From positions 3,348,001-3,412,000 of the forward strand of contig OZ253939.1 in NCBI GenBank assembly GCA_965267245.1: DNA of 64,000 bases, in the 5' to 3' direction. The number at the start of each line of letters is the position of its first letter. The stretch's first letter is position 1. Below are positions 26,424-34,518 of the stretch, one piece after another. The stretch comes from JANSWY01 sp965267245 (GTDB lineage Bacteria > Bacteroidota > Bacteroidia > Cytophagales > Cyclobacteriaceae). The notes under the pieces are model-generated. The model had not been told where the DNA came from. It made no database searches and worked only from the letters and a program-made list of their open reading frames with translations. The translations under genes were made by a program, and so were the position numbers.

Positions 26424-26481
26424 GGTGCAGCTTTCCTATATTCCATTGTTATTATTCATTTCAAATTCATTAATTATTTAA
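26332..26481 (+). pseudogene. Truncated GIY-YIG copy
   Basis: The first 30 codons match the intact gene at 25973 except one (Ile10 codon changed to Thr); the frame then runs into unrelated sequence for 19 codons (KVQLSYIPLLLFIS...) before TAA. The motif halves VYILYSE and FYIGQT remain but the catalytic Glu region is lost, so it should be inactive. Confidence 0.8.
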
Positions 26482-26491
26482 ATTAGCTCAC

Positions 26492-27451
26492 ATGAGAGAA
26501 GCAGTGTTTGTAAAACAACGTAGCAAGCAGTGGAAAGAAATTGAAGACTACCTGTCGAATTCGGGGAAGAAGGATCCAGATGTACTGGGAGAATATTTTA
26601 TCACACTCACAGATGATCTGGCATTTGCGCGCACTCAGTATCCAAAAAGTCATGCAACACAGTACCTCAATGCTATCGCTTCAAAAGCACATCACCAGAT
26701 ATATGTCAATAAAAAAGAAAAGCAAAACAGGATAATTACTTTTTGGAAAACTGAATTACCTCTGGTGATGTATGAAGCACGGAAAGAGCTTCTAATCGCA
26801 TTTATCATCTTTTCGGTATCTATCCTAATTGGCGCATTATCAACGGCAAATGATGCGACTTTTGCTCGGTTGATAATGGGTGATGGCTATATAAACATGA
26901 CTCTTGAAAATATTGAAAATGGTGACCCAATGGGTGTATACAAATCTATGGATCAGCTACCCATGTTTTTCATGATTACTTTCAATAATGTTAAGGTGTC
27001 TTTTCTAGCATTTGCAGCAGGTATAATTTTTTCTTTCGGAACCGGCTTTTTGTTATTTAGAAACGGAATTATGCTTGGAGCATTTCAATATTTCTTTTTT
27101 CAAAAAGGTTTATTTATCACTTCATTCCTCACCATCTGGATACACGGAACAATAGAAATTGCCTCTATCGTAATTGCAGGTGCAGGTGGGTTAGTTATGG
27201 GAAATAGCTTTTTGTTTCCTGGTACTCTGCCAAGAGCAACTTCTTTAAAGATTGGCGCTAAAAAAGGTGTAAAGATCATTGTAGGGTTAATTCCTATGTT
27301 TATAATCGCTGGTTTCCTGGAGTCTTTTGTAACCAGGATGACGGACTGGCATTGGATCATAAAGTCAGGAATTATACTTGTTTCACTTACATTTATGGCG
27401 TATTACTTTGTCATTTTACCACGCAAACTTGCCACTGAAAAAACGCAATAA
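26492..27451 (+). CDS. SpoIIM-family (stage II sporulation protein M-like) membrane protein
   Basis: 319 residues: a soluble N-terminal region of about 100 residues, then five to six membrane helices with PMFFMITFNNVKVSFLAFAAG and FLTIWIHGTIEIASIVIAGAGG, the conserved core of the SpoIIM/DUF95 family. In Bacteroidota this family is not about sporulation; it heads a conserved cluster with DUF4129, DUF4350, MoxR and DUF58 genes, as here. The ATG follows only ten bases after the truncated GIY-YIG frame, so the duplication event ends at this operon's promoter region. Confidence 0.88.
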   Translation: MREAVFVKQRSKQWKEIEDYLSNSGKKDPDVLGEYFITLTDDLAFARTQYPKSHATQYLNAIASKAHHQIYVNKKEKQNRIITFWKTELPLVMYEARKELLIAFIIFSVSILIGALSTANDATFARLIMGDGYINMTLENIENGDPMGVYKSMDQLPMFFMITFNNVKVSFLAFAAGIIFSFGTGFLLFRNGIMLGAFQYFFFQKGLFITSFLTIWIHGTIEIASIVIAGAGGLVMGNSFLFPGTLPRATSLKIGAKKGVKIIVGLIPMFIIAGFLESFVTRMTDWHWIIKSGIILVSLTFMAYYFVILPRKLATEKTQ

Positions 27452-27585
27452 AGCCCTATCCAATTACTCTAAAATCAATAGATTAGCATCATTCAAATGA
27501 ATTAAGACTTTTTTTAAATAACTTGTCAATCCATCTATTAAAATATTATTTAGCAAAACAATCAGGCTAACCGTCTACAAATGTC

Positions 27586-28473
27586 ATGAATAAATTAATA
27601 CTCCAAAAACAACGCAACTTTAGTGAAAAAATATCAGCGACGTTTGATTTTATCAGACAGGAATTTAAGCCCTTTTATCGGGCAATATTTTTTATTGTAG
27701 GCCCCCTGATCTTTATTAGTGCGGTAACAACAAGCTACTTTTCTTTGGAGGCCATGAAACTTGGTTTCTCCGGACAAGCTGGTGATATAGACGCAATGCT
27801 TGATCTGTATGCACAGATGGCTGTGCCATACTTCTTAAATTATGTAGTACATGTGGCCAATGTGGTTATTATCTATAGCTACATGAAACTTTACAAAGAT
27901 GGAGTAGAGGACATTACAGTCGATAAGGTATTTCAGGAAGTAAAAAAGAATTTCTTTATGATCATTGGCGCCAACATAGTGTATGCACTGGTAATATTTG
28001 TCTCCATGTTTTTCTTTTTAATTCCAGCATTGATTTTAGGCATTTATCTTGTTTTGCTTAACCCAATTATAATCAATGAGGATTCAAATATTGGTGATGG
28101 GTTCTCCAGGTGCTTTAAGCTCATGAAAGGTAAATGGTGGAGTACGTTTGGCCTACTTGTGATTGTTGGAATCATTACGGCTGTTATCTCTTATATTTTT
28201 GCTATTCCATCAGGTATACTAAGTTTCATTTGGGGAATGAATTCAATTGATAATTTCCAGAATGGTACTGTTTCCATCTCTGAAACCGAACAGACCATTT
28301 TTGTGATTGTAACAACAGCTACATCTCTTTTAACCTATTTTGCATACGCCATACCAAATGTGGCTATTGGTTTTCAATATTATAACCTTCTTGAAAGAGC
28401 GGAAGCCACAGGTTTGATGGGAGAAATAGATCAAATGGGTTCAGGGAAAGTAGATGAAGAAGAATCATACTAA
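27586..28473 (+). CDS. Multi-pass membrane protein of the SpoIIM-MoxR cluster
   Basis: 295 residues with about six membrane helices; long N- and C-terminal polar tails (ending MGSGKVDEEESY). Segments such as IIGANIVYALVIFVSMFFFLIPALILGIYLVLLNPI resemble membrane domains found in glycerophosphodiesterase-like and DUF975-like proteins, but I cannot assign a family. Eight bases precede the DUF4129 gene, so it belongs to the operon. The 134 bases before it hold no terminator I can see. Confidence 0.7.
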   Translation: MNKLILQKQRNFSEKISATFDFIRQEFKPFYRAIFFIVGPLIFISAVTTSYFSLEAMKLGFSGQAGDIDAMLDLYAQMAVPYFLNYVVHVANVVIIYSYMKLYKDGVEDITVDKVFQEVKKNFFMIIGANIVYALVIFVSMFFFLIPALILGIYLVLLNPIIINEDSNIGDGFSRCFKLMKGKWWSTFGLLVIVGIITAVISYIFAIPSGILSFIWGMNSIDNFQNGTVSISETEQTIFVIVTTATSLLTYFAYAIPNVAIGFQYYNLLERAEATGLMGEIDQMGSGKVDEEESY

Positions 28474-28481
28474 GACCAATT

Positions 28482-29174
28482 TTGCATAACTATATCAGGA
28501 AATTCTTAACGATCGTGCTGCTTCTGGTTTGTCTAACCTTAATAGGTAAGGTGCAACCTTCAGACAGACGCATTGACCCAGATAAGGTTGAACGTCTGCA
28601 AAAAGAAAAAGAATTTAGTTACCTGGTCAATTATCAACAATTTGATAATCCCATAAAACGAATTTGGTATTGGATTCTAGATAGATTTTTTCGTGGATTA
28701 TCATATGTAACCAATTCCACTTTTGGGTCTATTTTGTTTTATGGCATCATCGCTTTCACAATTATTTATGCCATTATTAAACTCTTGAATATCAACTTAG
28801 CTGCCTCTTTTTATAAGTCTGGAAAATCTTCAATTCTCGAAGCTGAAAATATTGATGACATTTCCAAAATAGACTTTGAAAGAAGCATTAATGACGCATA
28901 CGGACAAGAAAATTTCCAGGCTGTAGTCAGGTTCTACTATTTATGGAGTTTGCAGATATTAGATGAATCAGGTGTTATCAAATGGGAAAGTGGCAAGACC
29001 AACATGGATTACTTGTATGAGATCGGTCACAACCAACTCAAATCCCCATTGACCACACTTAATTACTATTTCGAATACGCTGTTTATGGAGATTTTCCCA
29101 TCACAAAGGAAATGGCCGATAATTCAAGTGGACTTTTCTCAACATTAAGAAACATTCATAATGAAGGGAAATAG
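28482..29174 (+). CDS. DUF4129-containing membrane protein
   Basis: 230 residues, start TTG at 28482 (no ATG or GTG is suitably placed). An N-terminal hydrophobic segment precedes a periplasmic stretch, then a second helix (ILFYGIIAFTIIYAIIKLL) and a cytoplasmic C-terminal domain with VVRFYYLWSLQILDESGVIKW, the typical DUF4129 core. The domain occurs in transglutaminase/MoxR-DUF58 clusters. Function is not established. Overlaps the next ORF by 14 bases. Confidence 0.8.
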   Translation: MHNYIRKFLTIVLLLVCLTLIGKVQPSDRRIDPDKVERLQKEKEFSYLVNYQQFDNPIKRIWYWILDRFFRGLSYVTNSTFGSILFYGIIAFTIIYAIIKLLNINLAASFYKSGKSSILEAENIDDISKIDFERSINDAYGQENFQAVVRFYYLWSLQILDESGVIKWESGKTNMDYLYEIGHNQLKSPLTTLNYYFEYAVYGDFPITKEMADNSSGLFSTLRNIHNEGK

Positions 29175-30330
29175 AAAGTACAAAATTATACTCTTCATTA
29201 CTGCACTCCTGTTTGCGGCGGTTGAGCTATTCAAACCCCAACCAACCAATTGGACTGAAACACTATTTTCCAAAGACAAAATACCCTATGGCACTTATGT
29301 CACTGAACAAGTTTTACCAGACCTATTTCCGGACTCTGAAGTCTCCATCAATAATGAAACACTCTATCAGATACTGAAACTGGACTCGAGCTCACAAAAC
29401 TTATTGGTAATAGCAAAGTACTTCAACCCAGGAATGGAAGACATTGAAAAACTTCTTGCTACTGTTAAGGAAGGGTCGAACGTATTGATTTTTGCTGAGT
29501 CTCTAGCATATTCATTTGAGGATACCATTGGCATATCAGTAGAGTATTTTTTTAATCAGGAAAATATTGTCAATACTGGTGACACTTCTATCGTAAATCT
29601 TTTCGATAAATCTTACGAGGTTCCAGGAAGCTTCATCAAATCAAATATTGTTGATAGCGATTCTCTGGTTCAAAAATATGGGACAATTGAAGGATATAGT
29701 GAGCCAATCTTAGTCGGAAAGAAATTCGGTGACGGGACAATCTATATCAGCACGATCCCTCTTTTAATGAGTAACTACTTTTTACTGGCAGGCGAAAATT
29801 ACAAATGGCTTGAAGATTTGTTTTCGGAAGTACCAGATCAAAAGATTACATGGACAGAATATTATCAGGTTGGTCGACTTGAGAGTCAGACCCCGTTAAG
29901 GTTTATTTTATCAGAGCCTGCCTTGAAGTGGGCCTGGTTTATTTTATTGATTTCATTAGTTCTATTTATGATTTTCAAAGCGAAAAGAGAACAACGTGCT
30001 ATTCCTATTGTTGTTCCACCTGGTAATTCATCAGTAGAATTTGCGGAAACCGTTGGTCAACTCTACCTGAACCAGGGTGACCATAAAAATATTCTTGAAA
30101 AGAAGGTTCTTTATCTGAAAGACCATATCTATCAAAACTTTTACATGCATATCCATTTTCTGCCGGAAGAAATAGAACCCCTTGCCCATAAAACGGGTAA
30201 GTCTGAGAACGAGGTAAAACAACTCTTTTTTGCTATCAATTCGGCTTTGAAATTGAATGTTCTAACTAAAGAAGATCTTCTAAGAATTAATAAAATAATT
30301 GAATCTTTTTACCCAAATAAAGAGGCATGA
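29161..30330 (+). CDS. DUF4350-containing protein
   Basis: 389 residues: an N-terminal anchor helix (IILFITALLFAAVELF), an extracytoplasmic DUF4350 domain (SSQNLLVIAKYFNPGMEDIEK and GSNVLIFAESLAYSF fit its Rossmann-like, class I glutamine amidotransferase-like fold), then a second helix (WAWFILLISLVLFMIF) and a cytoplasmic tail. It follows the DUF4129 gene and overlaps the MoxR start by four bases (ATGA). Conserved member of this cluster without known biochemical role. Confidence 0.8.
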   Translation: MKGNRKYKIILFITALLFAAVELFKPQPTNWTETLFSKDKIPYGTYVTEQVLPDLFPDSEVSINNETLYQILKLDSSSQNLLVIAKYFNPGMEDIEKLLATVKEGSNVLIFAESLAYSFEDTIGISVEYFFNQENIVNTGDTSIVNLFDKSYEVPGSFIKSNIVDSDSLVQKYGTIEGYSEPILVGKKFGDGTIYISTIPLLMSNYFLLAGENYKWLEDLFSEVPDQKITWTEYYQVGRLESQTPLRFILSEPALKWAWFILLISLVLFMIFKAKREQRAIPIVVPPGNSSVEFAETVGQLYLNQGDHKNILEKKVLYLKDHIYQNFYMHIHFLPEEIEPLAHKTGKSENEVKQLFFAINSALKLNVLTKEDLLRINKIIESFYPNKEA

Positions 30331-31304
30331 GCGAAGAAATGTTTGAAAGCAGACTCGATCTGGAAGAGATCAAAAGTAAAATTGAGGCATTAAAAGCTGA
30401 AATCAGCAAAGTGATTATCGGTCAAACTGAATTGGTGGATCTGATGATAGTAGCACTATTTTCTGATGGACATATACTGGTTGAGGGTGTTCCTGGCATT
30501 GCCAAGACACTTACTTCTAAACTGGTTGCCAAAACCCTTGGAATAGATTTCTCAAGGATTCAGTTCACTCCGGATTTGATGCCTTCTGATGTTTTGGGAA
30601 CAGCTGTTTTCAATATGAAATCAGGAGAGTTTGATTTCAATAAGGGCCCAATTTTTTCTAATGTAATTCTGATCGATGAAATCAATAGGGCTCCTGCAAA
30701 AACTCAGGCTGCTCTGTTTGAAGTCATGGAAGAACACCAGGTTACAGCAGATGGGACAACCTACAAAATGAGTGAACCCTTCCTTGTGATGGCTACTCAA
30801 AACCCAATTGATCAGGAAGGTACATACAGACTCCCGGAAGCACAGCTCGACAGGTTCTTATTTAAGATTCACGTGGATTACCCTACCCTGGAAGAAGAGA
30901 CAAGGTTATTGAAGAATGTGAATTCTACGCAAAAACATGATGATGTTGCCATTATAGATGCTATTCTCACTGCAAAAGAGATTGAAAAATTCAGGGGACT
31001 TGTTCACCAGATTCATGTGGAAGAGGATTTGCTCAAGTATATAGCTTCCATTGTCAATGAAACCAGAGAGAATGCGTCTTTGTACCTGGGTGCCTCTCCA
31101 AGAGCATCAATCGCTTTATTAAAGTCGGCTAAAGCATTTGCCATTCTACAGGGTAGGGATTTCATAACACCTGAGGACATTAAATTCCTGACAAAGCCTG
31201 TACTCAGACACAGAGTGATATTGACTCCAGAAAGAGAAATGGAAGGAAAAACTTCAGATGAAATCATTGAAAATATCGTTTCAAAAGTTGAGGTTCCCAG
31301 GTAG
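30327..31304 (+). CDS. MoxR-family AAA+ ATPase
   Basis: 325 residues. Walker A is GVPGIAKT (54-61), Walker B VILIDEIN (113-120), with the MoxR-type sensor 1 MATQNPIDQEG and the C-terminal lid helices. MoxR ATPases act as chaperones that assemble or activate partner complexes, usually with von Willebrand/DUF58 proteins encoded next door. Overlaps DUF4350 by four bases and DUF58 by one base (TAGTG), so expression is tightly coupled. Confidence 0.93.
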   Translation: MSEEMFESRLDLEEIKSKIEALKAEISKVIIGQTELVDLMIVALFSDGHILVEGVPGIAKTLTSKLVAKTLGIDFSRIQFTPDLMPSDVLGTAVFNMKSGEFDFNKGPIFSNVILIDEINRAPAKTQAALFEVMEEHQVTADGTTYKMSEPFLVMATQNPIDQEGTYRLPEAQLDRFLFKIHVDYPTLEEETRLLKNVNSTQKHDDVAIIDAILTAKEIEKFRGLVHQIHVEEDLLKYIASIVNETRENASLYLGASPRASIALLKSAKAFAILQGRDFITPEDIKFLTKPVLRHRVILTPEREMEGKTSDEIIENIVSKVEVPR

Positions 31305-32635
31305 TGAAGGTTTTAAAATCCATATACCTAAAAGATAGACTTCTCTACGCAATAGGAGGACTGATCGGCTTTTTTTTGTTGTCATACGGATTTCCGGTTT
31401 TAATCGGATTTGCGAAATTGGCGTTTTACATTGTCTGCCTAACTACATTGTTGGACTTAATATTACTATTCAGGAAAAAGGATATCCTGATTGTTAATAG
31501 AATATTACCAGACAAACTTTCTAATGGAGATCAAAATAAAATACTTATTCCCATTGAAAGTAAAGCCAGTATTCCCTTATCACTTAGAATTATTGATGAA
31601 CTGCCTGAACAGCTTCAAATCAGAAACCAAAACCTGTTATGTAAAATCCTGCCAGGCCAAAAAGAAAAGATAACGTATTCCATTAAACCTGTCAAAAGAG
31701 GTGAATATAATTTTGGAGCACTCAATGTATTTGCCAGCACAGTTTTAAACCTCATAGAGCGACGAGTTCAGGTAGATAGGGACCAAACCGTGCCAGTTTA
31801 CCCCTCCTTTATACAAATGAGGAAATATGAATTGATCGCCATCTCCCACAAGCTTGTAGATCACGGCATCAAAAAAATCAGAAGATTAGGTCATAACCAG
31901 GAGTTTGAACAAATAAAGGAATACGTAGTAGGAGATGATTACAGGACCATCAATTGGAAAGCAACCGCCCGGACTTCAAAACTAATGGTGAATAATTTCC
32001 AGGATGAAAGAAGTCAAAATGTCTATTCCATCATTAATAAGGGTCGTGTGATGCAAATGCCATTTGAGGGGATGACTTTATTGGATTATGCCATCAATGC
32101 CAGCCTCGCTATTTCAAACATTGCATTGAAAAAAGATGATAAGCCTGGGCTTATTACATTTCAACATAAAATAGCCGCAGAGTTACCCGCTTCCAAAAGA
32201 CCTAGTCAGATGCGGCATTTTATGGAAACACTTTACAGGGAAAAAACAGCCTTTAAAGAATCTGACTATTCACAATTATACGCTTTGGTAAAGAATAAGA
32301 TCAATAAAAGAAGTTTGTTATTGCTCTATACAAACTTTGAATCTATCTCCAGCATGCGAAGGCAATTGAATTTCTTGAGAAAGATGGCCAGAAGTCATGT
32401 ACTCGTATGCATCATTTTCGAAAATACTGAGTTATCTCATATTGTAGCGAACCAGTCGAGAGACCTGGACGAAATTTACACCAAAACAATTGCTGAAAAG
32501 ATTGCTTACGAAAAGCGGCAGATTGTCAAGGAGTTAAACACCTATGGCATTCAGTCTTTTCTTACAAAACCTCAGGACCTCACCATCAACACAATCAATA
32601 AGTACCTTGAACTCAAATCAAGAGGTGTGATCTAG
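31304..32635 (+). CDS. DUF58-containing protein
   Basis: 443 residues starting at GTG (31304). Two N-terminal helices (RLLYAIGGLIGFFLLSYGF and LAFYIVCLTTLLDLILLF) anchor it; the rest has the DUF58 signature YVVGDDYRTINWKATARTSK and a vWA-like fold (RSLLLLYTNFE region). DUF58 proteins are partners of MoxR ATPases. Last gene of the SpoIIM operon. The C-terminus differs from vWA-BatA proteins, which are absent here. Confidence 0.88.
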   Translation: MKVLKSIYLKDRLLYAIGGLIGFFLLSYGFPVLIGFAKLAFYIVCLTTLLDLILLFRKKDILIVNRILPDKLSNGDQNKILIPIESKASIPLSLRIIDELPEQLQIRNQNLLCKILPGQKEKITYSIKPVKRGEYNFGALNVFASTVLNLIERRVQVDRDQTVPVYPSFIQMRKYELIAISHKLVDHGIKKIRRLGHNQEFEQIKEYVVGDDYRTINWKATARTSKLMVNNFQDERSQNVYSIINKGRVMQMPFEGMTLLDYAINASLAISNIALKKDDKPGLITFQHKIAAELPASKRPSQMRHFMETLYREKTAFKESDYSQLYALVKNKINKRSLLLLYTNFESISSMRRQLNFLRKMARSHVLVCIIFENTELSHIVANQSRDLDEIYTKTIAEKIAYEKRQIVKELNTYGIQSFLTKPQDLTINTINKYLELKSRGVI

Positions 32636-32639
32636 AATT

Positions 32640-32655
32640 TGTACACAGTTGTACA
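32640..32655. promoter_or_regulatory. TGTACA-N4-TGTACA inverted repeat, candidate enhancer
   Basis: TGTACACAGTTGTACA has two perfect 6-base arms, each itself palindromic, and lies about 86 bases upstream of the -24 element at 32741. This is the usual distance for an upstream activator site of a sigma-54 enhancer-binding protein. It could equally be a repressor operator. Confidence 0.4.
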
Positions 32656-32740
32656 GATTTATCTTAAAAAATGTCCGAAAATAATACAACCTTATTTTTC
32701 TCAATTCCGTTTCAGGCATTTTTGAGCTAAAAAACATTTC

Positions 32741-32756
32741 TGGCACGCTGTTTGTT
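32741..32756 (+). promoter_or_regulatory. Candidate sigma-54 promoter in front of the pspC pair
   Basis: TGGCACGCTGTTTGTT matches TGGCACG-N4-TTGCW with correct spacing; the only core difference is GT for GC at -12. Transcription would start near 32767, just before the ATG at 32773. rpoN is in this window (22342). Chance matches happen, but this one is in a short intergenic space and in the right orientation. Confidence 0.6.
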
Positions 32757-32772
32757 AATTAATCGAATAGAT

Positions 32773-33027
32773 ATGCCAACTAATCGAACAAATATCAAAT
32801 CTATACGTTCCAGGACCCTGATCCTTATCTTGGGGATACTGGTTGCGTTGATGATCAGCTTCAATAGCGGATTGATCAAACTGTCAGATTTGACATTTGA
32901 TAAAAAATATTTCAAGACTCAATTAAAAGAGCTATTGGCTGACAATTCATCAAGTCCAAAGAAAATTTATTCTTTGCTTCAATTATCTGAAGATCTACCT
33001 AACTTGTACGAAAAGATTACCAAGTAA
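32773..33027 (+). CDS. Small single-pass membrane protein upstream of pspC
   Basis: 84 residues from the ATG at 32773; an earlier frame extension to 32752 would cover the -12 element and is not used. One helix (TLILILGILVALMISF) is flanked by a basic N-terminus, then a polar domain with KKYFKTQLKELLADN and SLLQLSEDLPNLYEKITK. I do not recognise a family. Eight bases separate it from pspC, so both are probably controlled by the sigma-54-like promoter. Confidence 0.7.
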   Translation: MPTNRTNIKSIRSRTLILILGILVALMISFNSGLIKLSDLTFDKKYFKTQLKELLADNSSSPKKIYSLLQLSEDLPNLYEKITK

Positions 33028-33035
33028 AATTTCTT

Positions 33036-33227
33036 ATGAGTAAAACATTATATCGCTCAGCAAGCAACAAGATCGTTGCTGGAGTATGTGCTGGTTTAGC
33101 TGACTATTTTAATTTAGACCCAACATTAGTGAGAGTTGCATATGTGCTGGTTTCAGTATTGAGTGCTGCATTTCCAGGGTTGCTCGTTTACATCATCTTG
33201 TGGGTGGTAATGCCACCAGAGTATTAA
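33036..33227 (+). CDS. pspC: PspC-domain envelope stress protein
   Basis: 63 residues that consist almost entirely of the PspC domain: LYRSASNKIVAGVCAGLADYF, LDPTLVRVAYVLVSVLSA, then a membrane helix and VMPPEY. In enterobacteria PspC senses envelope stress and psp is transcribed by sigma-54 with PspF; here a sigma-54-like promoter lies upstream but PspA and PspF are not adjacent. Its stop abuts the stop of the convergent arginase-family gene with no spacer. Confidence 0.9.
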   Translation: MSKTLYRSASNKIVAGVCAGLADYFNLDPTLVRVAYVLVSVLSAAFPGLLVYIILWVVMPPEY

Positions 33228-34385
33228 TCAGATCATTTTAGCCTGAGTGCTAATCCATCTTTCTGGCAATTCGCCATTTGTAGCTGTTTCGTAATCTTTA
33301 TAACTGCACGGTACAATGCTATTGCGTTTGGCAATTCTTTGATCAGATGGATGAGGAACTTCCATCCACCATTTTTCTGATAGCTTACTTTTGTAGAACC
33401 GGATACTTTCTGGCTCTAAGCCAGTTGCTACTTCATAAACCAGATAGTCATTGGAACGAAAAACACTTTCATTTTTCCTATGATAAAATCCTTCTATGAA
33501 GTACCAGATCATCGTAGATATTACGAAAGCAGATTGTCTGTCTTCTGAGTCATATCCCGGATCGTATTCATAAATCCCGAGACTGCTAAGTTTATCATTG
33601 ATACCTGCATACCAACTGAGCTGACAAGCCTCTTCTCCTGTTAACCCATAAACCAATCTATTGGCTGATCCCGGACAATAAGAAGACTTTATGGCAGAAA
33701 CATCAATTGTCATCATGTCACCATTCCTGATGATAGGCTCCATTTCCTTCAGGTTTTCCTTAACCACCCCAAGTCTGTAAGAATCAAAATACAAGCTCTC
33801 CATCAACTCATATTCTTTAGCGTCTACCAGATAACTTTGTTGGGCTATGTGACTATAATTGAACAGGTAATTGGGCTCATGTGTAAAAATCTTATTGATA
33901 TGACCATGATTGGGGCTATCCCCATCTTCAAGGTCAAAATATGGATCAATATTGATGACACTCACCAACTTATCCATTGCCTCGTACCCTCTGTACTGAG
34001 CAAAATCAAAATCATGAGTACCTCCTATGATAATGGGCAGGATATTCTTTTCTATTAAATACTCACATACCTCCTTTAACCTCAAATAGGTATCTGATAA
34101 TTCCGGGCCATTTCTTAGATTACCAAGATCCACCACACGATATCTACCTGTACCTCTTTTTAGGTGATAAAGTTTTTTTCGTATCTCGGTAGATGCCTGA
34201 TTGATGGATTTATTCTCCTCTGCACCACCCCTTGTATCAACAACCCCAACTAAAGCTATATCAACCCCATCCAATTCCGGCAGTTTACCCCGATTGATGG
34301 ATATACAATTGTAAACACTATTGGTTTTATACCCTTCATATGGTATTTCCTCAGCTATCGGGTCAAAGAAAAGTTTCGGATCCAT
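33228..34385 (-). CDS. Arginase/formimidoylglutamase-family protein with altered metal site
   Basis: 385 residues from ATG at 34385 (a TTG lies nine bases upstream). The fold is that of ureohydrolases: LPIIIGGTHDFDFAQYRG, VSVINIDPYFDL, GDMMTIDVSAIKSSYCPGS. Of the six Mn ligands, the GGxH His, both Asp of the second motif and the first Asp of the third are kept, but the DAHxD His is Tyr (DPYFD) and the second Asp of DxD is Ser (DVS). That makes a normal binuclear Mn centre doubtful. The length exceeds that of arginases (about 300). Substrate unknown; histidine or arginine catabolism genes are not nearby. Confidence 0.8.
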   Translation of the reverse strand: MDPKLFFDPIAEEIPYEGYKTNSVYNCISINRGKLPELDGVDIALVGVVDTRGGAEENKSINQASTEIRKKLYHLKRGTGRYRVVDLGNLRNGPELSDTYLRLKEVCEYLIEKNILPIIIGGTHDFDFAQYRGYEAMDKLVSVINIDPYFDLEDGDSPNHGHINKIFTHEPNYLFNYSHIAQQSYLVDAKEYELMESLYFDSYRLGVVKENLKEMEPIIRNGDMMTIDVSAIKSSYCPGSANRLVYGLTGEEACQLSWYAGINDKLSSLGIYEYDPGYDSEDRQSAFVISTMIWYFIEGFYHRKNESVFRSNDYLVYEVATGLEPESIRFYKSKLSEKWWMEVPHPSDQRIAKRNSIVPCSYKDYETATNGELPERWISTQAKMI

Positions 34386-34470
34386 GCAAATCAAATTTTG
34401 GTAAATATACAGAAAGGTGATTTATGAAAATGCCATCTCAAAGCATTTCAAACTTATGATTATACAACAT

Positions 34471-34499
34471 AAAAAAAGCCAGAGATTTACCCTGGCTTT
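34471..34499 (-). terminator. Rho-independent terminator after nqrF
   Basis: AAAGCCAG (34475-34482) pairs with CTGGCTTT (34492-34499); on the minus strand the hairpin is followed by a run of T. It lies 20 bases after the nqrF stop, and just before the arginase-family gene on the same strand. Confidence 0.8.
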
Positions 34500-34518
34500 C
34501 ATTTATTTCTATCTTTTT

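Noticed and set aside
32727..32915. 62-codon minus-strand ORF over the sigma-54 site
   Set aside because: It opposes the small gene before pspC and has no recognisable features.
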